Source: Gyromitra esculenta
Taxonomy: Eukaryota; Ascomycota; Pezizomycetes; Pezizales; Discinaceae
NCBI GenBank assembly: GCA_038503075.1
Contig: JBCAML010000020.1
Coordinates: forward strand, 1,364,001-1,428,000
Reading direction: 5' to 3'
Length of the DNA: 64,000 bases
The notes under the pieces are model-generated. The model worked only from the letters and a program-made list of their open reading frames with translations, was not told where the DNA came from and did no database searches. Below are positions 1 to 12,600 of the stretch, in pieces. Made by a program: the position numbers and the translations under genes. How positions within the stretch are numbered: position 1 is the stretch's first letter; every line of letters starts with the position of its first letter.

Positions 1-1326
1 ATGTAAATATATGCATCTTCCCATTTATAACTACGTATACAGCAGACTCGACCTCCCACAACAAGCACCAACGAAAGAATAATGAGATATCAGCCAGGAT
101 ATATATTAGTCATGAAAAGGACGAACCTTCCGATCAGACACCCAACACAGAAAGCACCGGAAAAAATCTCCCCCAATCTTCTACCAACAGGATACAGTTT
201 TATGCAACTGCATATATCGCGGGTTCTATTTCGTAGCCAACAAACACCAGTATGCAATTAATCCCCAGAGCGAAAAAGAAAAAAGAATAAAAAGGTAAAC
301 TCGTTAATTGGATGCAGGATGCGTGTGTGGTTAATCTATCTATCTAATTGGAGCAGGTGATTACCGTTTGACCAAAACCACACGCACGTTGTGTATCCCA
401 CCACATGTTCCGGGAAGCTGCTCGAGAGCTCGAACAGGTGCGTATGCGGTTCGATAGATTGATCATGACACCTTGGTGCCATTCAAGTCACATGGCGAGA
501 AATAATATAGGCTGCGTGCAATATAAGATTAGGAGTTGGATCGGACGTACGTACTTGATCCATTTAGTGAAGATCATCATCCCCAGGCATCATTTTGCTC
601 CGCAGACACTTGCTACTGCTGGGTCAGTGGTCATTGATATGATGTGGTATTCCGAAGGATGGGCAAATTGTGTTCTAGCTTCATCGGTGCCGTGAACACA
701 GGCCTCCAAGTGTGGTTCAGACGCTGCAAATGGTACTTTGGATTTCACCGGTTGTTCTATCATGTCCGTCTCGGTAGTACTGTATTTTGTCATTCATAAC
801 TTAGTTATGCTTTAGGTTAGGATTTAATCTAGAGGTTCGGGAGGACACCCAATGGATCTAGACTTGCTACTCCGTATTGATTTGAGTAGTATGCTCTCAC
901 GCACTTTCGTCGATACCGGTCTACCTAAAACGCTAAATTTCTAGAGTAAAGAAGCGGTTTCTGTGTCCAGCCCTTAAATTCCCACGCCGCAGGGTCTGGG
1001 GCATTAAAAGCTCGGGTTTAAACCGAATTACTCCGAGTTTCTTAGGGGTTTCTGTGCCTGGGGAGGCTTCTTGCCAAACACCAACCAATCAACCTTTTCC
1101 GTAGCCCTCCGATGGTATTAGCGATAATACGCATATTTCTAAGAAACACATGTACATGTACTAAGTACTCCTGAAGGCTTCTGGGGAGATTAGAACACCG
1201 AAATCTCTAGAAACAGAACTGGCCCAACTCAAATACCCCACCACACTAAGCCCTACAGCAATAGCAAGCTGCTGGTATAGGAGGCTTACGAGATAATGTA
1301 CAAAGTAAGTACATTTTATCCATGCA
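1..1326. other. gene-free stretch
   Basis: No open frame here shows a recognisable protein family, splice pattern or coding bias. The DNA is AT-leaning with short degenerate motifs. I see nothing that can be annotated as a gene. Confidence 0.6.
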
Positions 1327-1328
1327 TA

Positions 1329-2040
1329 CCGTATAATCTCGGAAATAACGAACGGGGCCGGGCTGAGACAGCATAGAGAGCAAGGCCATTGAGTGGCCAA
1401 ACACAGATATAGTTGAGATTGGAATATAAAAATCCCAGATGTCAAAAGCCCGATTGCTATTATCACACACCGTAAAATCTCAGAAGTAATGAACGGGTCT
1501 GGACTGAGACAGCAGGAGAATATCGTTTCGACACTGGCTAAATGGCCATTGAGGTTCATCGCAACAGGTGGACGGTGCCAGGCTCAACCAGAACTACCTT
1601 GAGGAGAGTGATCACTTTGTCCCTCTAACCAGTGACGGCATGGTATTATCCTGCTGTCTCAGTCCAGACCCGTTCGTTACTTCTGAGATTTTACGGTATT
1701 AGTGAATCTAGCTGTGTGTGAAAGAGTTATAGATTTCTAGTTAAATTTTCGCTGAGCAAGTGAGAGCTGCCAGTGTGTACAACGGTAACGACCGGAATGC
1801 TTTTGGACGTTTTCTTGGACCAATAACCTTTTTTTTTTTCCCAGGGTGCTGAAAGTTAAGTACAAAGCCAACAGGAATAATTGCTTGATATTATGGATAG
1901 TTGTAGTGTTCACAACACCATTGAGCGCTACAGATCTGTGTATTTTGTTGTTGCTGCATGTGGTTTATTTTGGCCACTCAAAGGTCTTGCTCTCTAGCTG
2001 TCTCAGCCCGGCCCCGTTCGTTATTTCCGAGATTATACGG
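1329..2040. mobile_element. Outer MITE-like element with ~46-bp terminal inverted repeats
   Basis: The left end (about 1329-1373) is almost an exact reverse complement of the right end (about 1996-2040). Both ends begin CCGTATAATCTCGG and reach a GGGCTGAGACAGC block. The element is bounded by TA on both sides (1327-1328 and 2041-2042), the target duplication expected for Tc1/mariner-type (including pogo/Fot) elements. Homology between the arms extends a further 20 bp or so inward (TGGCCACTCA-type sequence). No transposase reading frame is present, so it is a non-autonomous element. A second related element sits inside it. Confidence 0.8.
1470..1696. mobile_element. Inner nested MITE-like element, related TIRs
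   Basis: About 48 bp at the left (1470-1517) are the inverted complement of the right end (1650-1696), starting CCGTAAAATCTCAGAAGTAA. The TIR is a diverged version of the TIR of the surrounding element, so one family member has inserted into another. The right flank is TA (1697-1698) and the left flank is CA, probably a mutated duplication. It is 227 bp long with no coding capacity. Confidence 0.75.
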
Positions 2041-2074
2041 TATATGTATTCTGCCGAAATTTAGGTAGTATATA

Positions 2075-2534
2075 CAGTGACTAGACAGAAGTTTTCGTAA
2101 TTAGGCGATTCACACCAAAAGTAGCCTTATTCCACTACCCCCACAACATTCAGGACTCAATGAATTAAATCAGGACATGCTTTTAGGATAAACTAATTGC
2201 ATAAAGATTACTCTTGAGAAATTTTAGAGGGAGAGAGTAAATCCTTTGAGTGCTAGAAAATATTTTGTTGCTGAATTCCATTGCTATGGAAGATTTGTAT
2301 GGGTTTCCACACAAAATCAATATATTCTAGACCCCTCAAGAATCAAACAGTCATAACCACTCAGGGGAAACACTAAAAAGGCTAGAAAAAATAGAGGATA
2401 CTGCACAAATATTTTCTAAATCCCCGCCAAGTTCTGAATTTTTTTCGCTATGGGTAGACTGTACTTTTGGCGCTGTTAAAGTGGCTACTTTTGGTGTAAA
2501 ACAGCCAATTACGAAAACTTTTGTCCTAGTACAG
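2075..2534. mobile_element. 460-bp MITE-like element, different TIR family
   Basis: The left arm (2075-2127) and right arm (about 2482-2534) are inverted copies over about 50 bp, sharing the blocks AGTTTTCGTAATTAGGC and CACCAAAAGTAGCC with scattered mismatches. TA flanks both ends (2073-2074 and 2535-2536). There is no transposase frame. The TIR is unrelated to that of the neighbouring nested pair. Confidence 0.7.
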
Positions 2535-2788
2535 TATGTATGCTGCAGATCAAACCTCCATGCGCCCTTATACAGAATTGATACTAGTACAAGTCCTATC
2601 TCACTAATCATCCTCATAGCGAAACACGATAAGCGCACATTCTCCTACCGCTGTCCCGTATATTCTTCCCCACCTACTCTAGCCCGTGATATACTCGTAG
2701 CGCCTGGACATTCCACCCACCCTACACTGAGGAGACGCGCTGCAAAGAAGCAAGATTCGAGATTGCCAGTTCAAGTGCTCGAACCCTA

Positions 2789-2855
2789 GTCTCGTGCCCA
2801 GCCACATACACCTACAGCACGCAGCAAGCTGTACGTATGGGGCTGGGCGCGAGAC
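2789..2855. repeat. 67-bp palindromic element
   Basis: GTCTCGTGCCCAGCC at the left is mirrored by GGCTGGGCGCGAGAC at the right, giving a long hairpin with arms of about 22 bp. It is bounded by TA at 2787-2788 and 2856-2857. The right TA is also the left boundary of the next palindromic element. Confidence 0.65.
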
Positions 2856-2857
2856 TA

Positions 2858-2992
2858 CTCGGGGCAGGCATGAAGAATCCGAAAACGCAGGCAGAAGCTG
2901 GCCAATAAACCCGATGATGTAGCTAAGGAGAGCAAATCAAAAAAAATCCTACCAGCAAAAGAGATTTTCGGGTTCCTCATGCCTGCCCCGAG
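2858..2992. repeat. 135-bp palindromic element adjoining the previous one
   Basis: CTCGGGGCAGGCATGA at the left is mirrored by TCATGCCTGCCCCGAG at the right, with homology continuing to a CCGAAAA block (arms about 30 bp). It is bounded by TA at 2856-2857 and 2993-2994. It has no coding capacity and is probably a MITE. Confidence 0.65.
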
Positions 2993-2994
2993 TA

Positions 2995-4060
2995 CTTGAG
3001 CCCCCGTTTCAGAATACCATTTGCTGCGTGGCTACCGGTATGTAGGAAGAGGGATACGACCGGGCACGCGCCTGTGCGGCTCAGGAATCAAGCACGTTTG
3101 TGGCCCCCTCTGTACAACGGCGAATGCCGCAATATGCTATCAAAAAGAAAAAAAGAAAAGTAATAAATCGCTGATCAGTCCGCTACTTATAAAACTCAAC
3201 CCTCACTCGTGAGCATCAGTTAACAGCAACTCCCAGGCTCTCTGCGGATCTATATAATCAAATTCTTCAGTCTGGGGAATCAATATTACAAATATGTACA
3301 GTACCTTTTTTCCTCCCAGCGTCACGGAGAAATTCCCGCGGCATCTGCACGAAACCTAGTTGAGAAAAAAACTACTTCCTGCGCGCTTCCCACCGCGCTT
3401 CAAACCTGTAATCAAATATCCGGCGTTAACTTTTTTGTTCGTGTGGGGAAAAGCCACGTTACTTGATACGCACGAGACGCTCCACAAGCCCTTTGAAACT
3501 AATCTCCGCAGGCGGAGAGAGAAAAGCCTTCCCGGGAAATCAGATAGCAGCCCGATGTTCCCACTAAACTCACTCAATTCGAAACACCTCGTTCTTGCCT
3601 CGGCCCCTTGCATATATATATGTGCTCAGCGGGGGGAGATGGTTTCCCGCCATATAATCTCTGTAACTCCCGAAAATTCCGCATCTGGATTTTGCAGATT
3701 CATACCAACAGCTACAACCGGAAAATACGGATGACCCCACGGAATTATCGGGGATTTATGGAACATTCTAAGGAATTATTTTACTTTTAGAAAAATCAAA
3801 AAAAAAAGAAGCATCATATATACAGGAAGAACAAAACACCAAACGCTCTCAAACACCATTCTTAACTACTCCGAATCCAAAAAAGAACAAAGCAAAATAC
3901 TACCAGGAAAGTCAAAAGGCCAACGAGAAAAATGAAAAATGAAAAGAGTGCTTTTGTAGAATCCTTCCCAATATCTCGCCCATCTTCCTCCATCCACCTT
4001 TCTGCATGCAACGAAATTCGAAATATAATCGTGGAATACAAAAACCAAAATAAAAAGATA
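2995..4060. other. gene-free stretch downstream of the GMC oxidoreductase
   Basis: A plus-strand frame of 124 codons near 3360-3734 has no family signature and its opposite strand is also open, so I do not call it. The last few hundred bases are AT-rich and would contain the 3' UTR of the minus-strand gene to the right. Confidence 0.5.
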
Positions 4061-6480
4061 TTAAAACTTAACCAACATCTGGCGTTTCCCCGAGATCGCA
4101 TGATCTCTCAGAATACCGTCCGCGACAACATCCGCAACTAGGTATGCTGATACCTGAGGATGATTACTGTTCACGATGAGTATCATTAGCACGCTATCAT
4201 AAACAGATAAGGGAGAGACAATGGGGATAGGAGAACATACTTCATGACCACTGGAATAACACTAGTGTCTGCAATCCTCAGTCCCTCAACACCAACAACT
4301 CTACCCTTAGAGTCCACAACTCTTAGTTTATCGCCCACCTTGCCCATCCGGCAGGTTCCCATCCCATGGTAACCTTGGTCTAACCCCTTGGTCCTCAACC
4401 ACTTCTCGATTCCTTCATCGGTCATGTCGATGCCGTTGATGTAGAATCCGCCATTCGCCTCGGCTTTAACTCTATTCTCTTCTTCAACTTCTGCAGAGTC
4501 TCGGATATAAGGTGGATCTTCAGCGCAGCCCTTGAACTCCATTCCGATAACAGTGTTGGAGAGAGCCTTCGTCTTGAAGATCTTCACCGCTTGTTTAATG
4601 GTTTCAACACCGATACGGACATCATAAGGATGCGCGAAGTATTGAGGGTCGATCAAAGGTGGGTCGGCTGGGTTAGTAGACCTGAGGCTGATGGTACCGC
4701 GCGAGAGATGGTTTTGATGCAACAAAAAGAGACGGGCATAAGAGTTGGGCTGTGAACCAGCAGGAATGGTTTTGCCAGGTGGGAGATATCCAAGCTAGGA
4801 GTGGGAACACAGTGTTAGTTTACGCAGGCTTAGTCCCGGACGAATACGAAGATGAGGAAGTCATACAAGATAAAATATCTCAGTATCTGGCCGATCTTTG
4901 TCTAAGAATCGTTTGCGTTCCTCGTCGGTGAGGGCTTTCCATTCTGGCCATTGGTTCCGCTCTTCTTCGGTGAACTTGACAAAGGCAACTGCTGCGGAGC
5001 CACCAAATCTCGTCATCTCGCCAACGCCCTCACCTTTGCCGTTGTTGTAGCCGTCCAACCATTTCCTCTTCTCGAATTCAACCCGTTCGGGGTCGGAAAA
5101 GAGAGAATTTCCAGTGGGGAGTTGGAGGTCCTGCTTGAAAATTGGGTCCAAGAGCACAGTGGAGTGGTCTAGCAGGTTCTTTCCAACATTTGGAGAGTTA
5201 TGAACGACTTTGATTCCAAGCTCTTCCAATTCTTCTTTGGGGCCAACGCCACTCAGAAGCAATAACTTTGGAGTGTCGATGAAGCCAGCCGAAATTACAA
5301 TCTCTTTATTCGCAAAGTCTACCCAAGCGTCAGTTAGCGAGAATTATGACTCAGGAGTTAAGTCTCACATTTTCGACCACCCTCAACCTGGACACCAATC
5401 GCCGTCTTACGGTCGAAAAGGATTTTCTCGACCCTGGTCTCAGCCTTGATTTCTAGATTCTTAGGGCGACGCAAGCCGGAGCCAATATCGCCGTCGTCAT
5501 TCAAAAGCTGGGTAGCCGAAGACACACGAGCTCCCTTATAAATAGCCATCTGAACCAAGCCAGCTCCAATCTATAACGAGATCACCGCCATCAGCGATCG
5601 ACTCTCACGCTACCAATTTGCCAAGCGGGGTACTAACATTTTTACCAATATTTGTATCCAAAGCCTTCGGTATTCCAGCTTCCTCGCAACCGTCAATAAA
5701 GGTTCCAATACCCGGCAGAACATTTTTTGGCAGTGAATTATGGATAGGCCCAAAAGAGCCATGATCGGCAGGCTTGGGAGCTGCATAGCGCTCATAACAC
5801 TTTGGAAGCCCCGTTGGATCGAAGGACTCAAGCTACAACGCAATGGATTAGCAATCCTCTACTAATAACTAGCGCATTCGCACTATCCAATCAACCAATA
5901 GGATACTAGAAGGAAGGCTAATAATTACCCGCTTGATTCGCTCCCATCCCTCGTTGCTGCTGTATGCAGTATCACCCGCCTGTTGTGCCCATTCATCGAA
6001 ATCGCCTTTGTATCCTTTGATCCAGGCCATATAGTTCAACATGCTGGTCCCGCCCAGCCCCTTACCGCGATGGTACACGAGCACACGGTCATCTAAATCT
6101 TTCTGGGGTGTCGTGGTATACATGTAATTTGTACGCTGCTGTGCCACATTTTCGGCGAAATTTCCTGGGATAAGCGAAAATAGATTGGGATTTTCTCCAG
6201 GCTTCACTTTGGAGGAATTGGAAAGGGTATTAGGGCCAGTTTCCAACAGCAGGACAGATGGTGAATAAGCCGATGTTGCAAGACGATGAGCAAGATAACC
6301 TCCAGCAGTGCCGGCTACACAAAAGGACCAGCGAAATTAAGCGGGGAACCAGAGCGGGGAACCAGAGCGGGGAGTCTTACCACCAACGACAATAAAGTCG
6401 AATGATTCGGACATTTCCGCGGCGGTGAGATTAATATTCATCGCAAGGAGAAATACGGCGAGAAATCTAGTGATCTTCAT
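4061..6480 (-). CDS. Secreted GMC-family FAD oxidoreductase (choline dehydrogenase / aryl-alcohol oxidase type)
   Basis: This is a flavoprotein that oxidises alcohols or sugars with FAD as cofactor; the substrate cannot be read from sequence. Seven exons (6381-6480, 5929-6314, 5638-5832, 5369-5570, 4867-5318, 4241-4794, 4061-4166) join in frame to 664 aa. The start at 6480 gives a signal-peptide-like N-terminus (residues 1-21) followed by the Rossmann dinucleotide motif GAGTAG (33-38). GMC signatures follow: [15 protein letters not shown], then [18 protein letters not shown], then near the C-terminus [10 protein letters not shown] and NNHPQVSAY, which carry the two expected catalytic histidines. 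Length and motif order are normal, so it looks functional. Intron 1 contains a short 13-bp tandem duplication. The gene stands alone, with gene-free DNA on both sides. Confidence 0.93.
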
Positions 6481-6627
6481 TGCAGAAGGATATAATCAGA
6501 CCATGAAATAGTTGAATGTTTGGATGGAAACCCAAATTCTTCAGATGAATAGAATTGACAAATTGGGAGAGGAGCGGGTATTGGGCATTGGGAGATGAGA
6601 GTGGGCATGATGAGGTTCGCAGACAAA

Positions 6628-6639
6628 GATATATATACC
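6628..6639 (-). promoter_or_regulatory. TATA-like box for the GMC oxidoreductase gene
   Basis: Read on the minus strand this is GGTATATATATC, about 150 bp upstream of the start codon. Position and sequence fit a TATA box, but nothing else confirms it. Confidence 0.35.
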
Positions 6640-9600
6640 TTTTAAGAACCAGGCGGTCACTCCTGGATTTGATATGCAATGAATCGACAAACTTTCTCTG
6701 CTGCAGCAAGGCCGATCCAAACACCTTTCTCAAAGAAACCAAAGCTTCCAGCTCCTCTGCAGATAATTGAAGCTACTCCTTGCTGTTGGGTCAGATACGT
6801 AATGCGATAGACGTGTTTTATGCAGTGCGTTCACAGTATTGGGGGAGGTTTAGTCGATTTTAGAACCCGAAAAACGCAGTTTCTTCCGATATCCCCACAC
6901 GCTCAACGAATCCGTGGCCGGTTTGAGGATTTGGCCGTGTTGCTACTGTACCTACGGGAGACTATCTTCGTCTATCACCTAAAACGATTGATTAGTATTC
7001 AATTCTAGAATCTGGGGAAAGACAATGGCAGATCATTGGTTCGGTATCCAGACGACACATCAGTGGTGACAGATGTTGTGGGTTACCTTTGAATGCAAGC
7101 CCTTTTTTTTTTCCTTCTTATTTGTGGCAGTTGCAGTTCAGCGGAGTTCGAAAACAAATGCTCGCCGAGTCTAGCTGCCTTGCAGTGGGTGCTGGGAGGC
7201 TGCTATGGGAAGGGGTTGACTGGTAAGGTGACAGGGTGTACGTGCAAACTTGGGATCGTGATTCGTTCGTAAACGAGCGAAGGCTTCGCGTTCTATCTTC
7301 AATTGCCGTAATAGTGGGGCCACTATTCTTTTCCAATTCTCTCTTCGCCCACCTGCAGTACGAGAGCGTTTATGTAGTCTGGACCTCCCGCGTGCCAAAG
7401 GTTTTAAGGAGAATATTAAGAGGAGAGAAGCTGCGTGAGGACTTTGAGACACACAGTCCAAGACAACGAAAAGAGAGCAGCAGTTGTTGTTCGTCCGTAC
7501 GTCCGTTCGCGAGCAGCCACACCCCCACGCGAACCTTGGGTACTTTTGATGCCTGTGATTCACTTCCTGATCCGCGATAGACCTGATTCGCAGAGGTATG
7601 AAGTCAGGGGAAAAAAGGAAAAATAAGGCGTAAAAGAGAGCCCAAGCGTTGATCGTTGATATCAAATGATCTTATCTTCCCTCGATTTCCCTTCTCGGCT
7701 ATCTGGATCCGTGAGATTATAATTTGGGATTATCAGTACATTGGGAACACAGACCGACAAGGCGTATTGGATCGTCTGTTGGGATAATAAATACAGACAG
7801 CTGCTGTAAAAATACCAAAGAACCGGAGCGAGCAGACTCCTGGGGAACTGGGTGCATTTTATCAAGGAGCGGTGGAACGCTGGTACACGACCCCAGTAGA
7901 TGTTGGCCCTTTTCGGTGAGGTTGATCTGTACGTCGAGGTCATCGCTCTTTGCACGGCCCGCCCGTGGCTCGTCCCGTGCACTTGGTAAGGGACCTAAGC
8001 TGCATAAATCGCGACTTGTCGCATCATTTGGTGAGAATAAATTTGCTGGTTAAATCTGATCAGAAATTGGAAATTTAAAACATCATCCCTCCAGTCGTAG
8101 CTTGTGGCCACATATGTTTGTGATCGATATGTTTCACGATGTTGGTTCTTGCAACAGAATCCTCTCCCCTCATGAATCCAATTCGAGGCGCGAGCATGTC
8201 AGATGTTAGGCAAATAAATTAAAGACACACCATTCCCTGGAAAAAATGATGATGGTCTGAAAAAAAGCCCTGTACGCCTTTCAAGGTACTGGTAACGGCA
8301 TGGTTCTTGGGTTTGCAGATAGATCCCATGCTAAATCAGTCATTGTTCCCACCACTGGCGATGCCTTCCTTACCCCCTCATCCACCAAAAACCCGCCATG
8401 TAGAGTATTTAAATCAATAGCTTCCGTATATGTCCGTCCCCATGGCCGTCGCATTCCCGTACCCGTAACGGCGTAAATATTGCGCGGAAGGCTACCAGAA
8501 GCATTTATCACTCACTCGTTGGCTTTATGGTCCACCGCATATGCTGCGTGATCATGATGCAGTTTGCTCGGGTTGCTCCATTGTGTTTACCTCCACGCAA
8601 GAAGTGAGAGTTCCCGATGCAAATGCAAGCTCACAAATATGGCATATCCCGTGACCTTGAGATATTTCATCTTATGTTATAGGTCAACAGAGTGAGCGCT
8701 CGATGAATCGAGTTGCTTGCTTTTTTTTGGTGCCTGAGGCATCGCGGTTTGTCCAGGAACAAGACTTATTGGCTACAAGGTATTGTGGGGGTGAGGATAA
8801 AAAGATAGGAGATGAGGGTACATACAAATCCAACTCGCAGTAAGGCCTAATTTTCTGCCTACCTACTTGCCTACTTACGTATGTATTATGTTTTTGCACT
8901 AGTATTTGTATCGATATTGGCGTATACAGCATAAGAAACGCACCTATCCACATGGAGAACTGCGAAATATGTAAGTATGGGCGTGTTCTAATTCCTTTTT
9001 GCGACCTGTGACATTATGCCTACCTACAAGATGGACTCGCCCCCGGGGCATTTCCGGGCTGCTCAGGGATCCGGTAGAACGCAGCGATATGTAAGGTATC
9101 AGCAGCTGTACATCGCTTCCCTATCAGGATATTGTGCAAAAAGTGAATACTAGTTACGGCTAATCAGATGCGATTATTCCCCTGTCAACTGAAGTTCCGG
9201 TTATACTGCAGACGGAGCATCTTCCATCCTACGTTCTCTGCTTTCCATATTTATTTGGATGCGATGAGCACTTCGTGTTGCGAAATTACCCATTACCAAA
9301 TAGCTGTTTTAACCTCGTCGGGTATGGTACAGATCGTCTGGAACATTCGTTTTGAAACATTCGCGTTCTCTCTTTTTGATGAGTGAACGCTTGGTGCTCT
9401 CGGTGTTGTGAACCCCAGCTCCGCATCCAACCCCAGCAGGCCGCCCAAAGCGCGGTGTGCGATCCGTAAACGGACCCAAAACGGGCTCTAGCAGGAGGCC
9501 AAAAGCAGAGTATCACCAGCACAGCACACTCAGCACGCCCCCTTGATCAGTGAACCTTGGGCTCGCTTGGGGTGCGCAAGCTTGGAGAAATCACGAAAGA

Positions 9601-12600
9601 TGTCAACGGGCTAGATTAAGCTTCTGTGCCATATCCCTACCGAATCCCGGTTTCCGACTCTTGAGTAGGGTGGTGTTCAGTTCGGTTCTTGCCGCCCTTA
9701 ACGTGGGTTGGACTGAGCGCTCCACTCTGTTGCCCTAGAGTCCTTGTAGACCATGTTCCGATACATACATATGGCTTCCTTACACTTCCCGAATAAAGGA
9801 TCAGTGCTTGTTCATTGTCTGGTCTGACCTGATATGATATGCCGGTTTTATCGGAAGTTTTTCTCGCTTACAGAGGGATCAGTGAGCGACTGTCTGGGAT
9901 GTTGATAGAGCGTGTAGACAGAAACTCACGGTTTTAGCCTCCAAGTTTCCTAAGAGGGAAGTCCACGCCGCGGCTGTGCAGGAATCTCTGTGCGCGGTGC
10001 TACTCCATCTCGGATGATCACTCGTGTCGTCTTTGCTGTGGCTTGTCCGTTCGGAGATCCAAACGCTTAACGTCATGGTGGAAATATACTCTATGTGTAT
10101 TCCGAGAACGATGAGATCAGTAAACTTTAGGCCCAAACATAACTTGCTAGGATGAAACCTCTCACTATTCTGGAACGCTAAAGCCGCTTTTCCAGAACGA
10201 GACTAGCTAACTCGGGTTGGAGGAGCTGGGCCACTGACGTGAAGGGTTCCTGCACGTAGGTGGTATTCCGAGCACTAACCACCAGAAGCATTTCAATATA
10301 CGGAATCTGGAATTATATCAGCACTAGAATGTTGGTGGCAGCGAATACGTATACATCTCATTAATATATGCATCCTTGTGAATTCGAATACCAACAATTA
10401 AGCCCTGGCACAAATATACCTGATTCTGAGGAAAAAACCTCAAAAAAAAAAAAGCATTCACATTCACATGCAAGCTTATTAACTTGACCAATATCCTGCT
10501 GTCAATTTAACATAGTTCGCCCGAAGATTGAGTGGAAGAACATTATCATGTCTTGCTTCCTAAGTAATGTTCTCCCGAGCTGGGAAATCACCCAAACTAA
10601 AGCCACGAAATTCCGGCTTAAGCCGGGGAACCCGCTTGTATTAAGTGGAATCTGTTTGGCTTTGTTCCAGTAGGGAGGTGATCAAGCTGCTCGGTCCGCC
10701 TTCTTTTCAGGATCTGTATTTCTGTCTTTGTGCACTGCATAACTGGTGGTGTGCCCGAGAATTTCACAATAGCTGTAGTTGGTAGTTAAGTTCGAACATG
10801 TAGGTTGTAAGTCGACCAATTAACTCCATCAATCCAGAAATCGGAAACCATTACCGGAATGACCTCTTTGGTGGCCTTGCAATTCGACAGATGCCTATAA
10901 CCTGTGTTATGCCGGCTACCGGTTTCGGGGACAAAGCTTTTGCGATGTGATATCCTGCGCAGGAACGACCCCTAGAACCTTAAAAAGAAAATACGGCCAG
11001 CCAATCATAGCCCCAGGAACATTGGGGGTACATTTTGCCGTAAACATTCATCCGAGTCATGGGATTTCACTCGGTGAGATTGGTTTTGTGTACAACACTA
11101 CTGATATAGTATAGTTTCATAGGGTGTCCATCGGTATTTATCTAGGGAGTGTTCTTGTAGTCTGGGGATATTGGTTTAATAATATTTTAGTGTTTGGTGG
11201 GTGCTTATAGTTTTGGCGGCCTGGCGTGTCCACCAGACCTAAGGCTCCTCGCCATCCTGAATACGTTGTAGTTAGCAACTAAGCTGGCGACTGTATTCTT
11301 GGATATTCTACTAACGCTCCCTACTTCATACGCCCCTACAGTTGTGATGACCACGTTTAGTTGGCCACGAATAACGTCGATTCGTCAACTTGAACCGTAT
11401 TACGGTTAGCGATATTATTTAAAATAACCAATGGAACTGGGAAGACCTTCACCGAATCCTTCAAGTGGGGATATCCCAATAACCAACTTAGATCTGAGAG
11501 CTTATTGAAGGTACTATGGCCTGAAACGGAATCTGGCTCGATTCTCTTGGCTATATCTGGAATCTGGCTCGATGGATAGTGCAGATGGCTATAGCTTATG
11601 ATCACGCGGGTACTTTTTCGTTGTCCTTCTCGTTTTTGGTCTACCCCTTGGTGTAGGGGGCGTTTTAGCGAGACGATGATCGATGTAATGCTTGGTGGAA
11701 AAGAAAAAAAAAGAAAAACAGGAGGACATAAGAAGACTCAATATAGGTGACAGGTGACTGAAATCACTAGCTCCCCAGGAAGCCTCAATACACTAAATCA
11801 TCACGTGTTTCAGCACTTCTTAACACTACATGTACCCAAATCGAAATTTCATGGGTTGTGTTCATGTAGGCATACTTATTTTCGGTTGGGTCGAGTTTCG
11901 TGGTCCTTCTCGCTCGGCTCAGTGAATTCATGAGTGCCCAAGGTATTATGAGGATTTGTTTATTATCTACTCATTCGCTAGGTACTGCAATATTCACGTA
12001 TTTACGCCTAATTTGTGGTGATTTTCTCGTGTTCTCTGCCACCTGAGGTAATAGATCAATGTGCTTCTGGGAGATCTTTGATGGAAATGTATCATGAGAT
12101 TTATCTATACATTTACGAGTCTTATTTCCCTCAGTTACACATTGCTGATGCCTTTCTCCACATACACATTGCTCGATATCTTCCCTGTACGTAAACATTC
12201 CCTGATGCCTTTCCCAAGTACGCCTTTCCAATGCTTTGCCTGATGCCCTGCCTGATACCTTTCTCCAAATTTACCCCATAAACTTGCTTACGAGGTAGTA
12301 TCCATAGTAACTGCCATAGAAATCGTTAGTGTAGACGGTGAAGATCAACCTAGAGGGTAATGATCCATATTGTATTTTGAATAGCGTAGGTTCAACCCCA
12401 GCCATGAGAACCCTACTCTCTAAGATGACACTTTTTCGGCTTCTCGGGGCAGGATAAAGGAATGCTAGAGGGAGTGTAAGGCATTGAATCTCCCTTATTA
12501 CGATCTTCCTGACGCTTTTCCTACCTGAGTTTTGGTGGCTGTACGTGTTATGATGCATTATAATATCTGGTGCATTACCTCTAGGAGCAAGAAATAAATG

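Noticed and set aside
3360..3734. 124-codon plus-strand frame
   Set aside because: The opposite strand is equally open and no motif or splice context was found.
7171..7665. 164-codon minus-strand frame and overlapping plus-strand frames
   Set aside because: Both strands are open over the same bases, composition is not protein-like, and there is no family motif or CT-rich leader.
8281..8511. Protein-like minus-strand frame (TYTEAIDLNTLHGGFLVDE)
   Set aside because: Composition is plausible, but there is no ATG context, no flanking exon and no family I can name, so it is not called as a gene.
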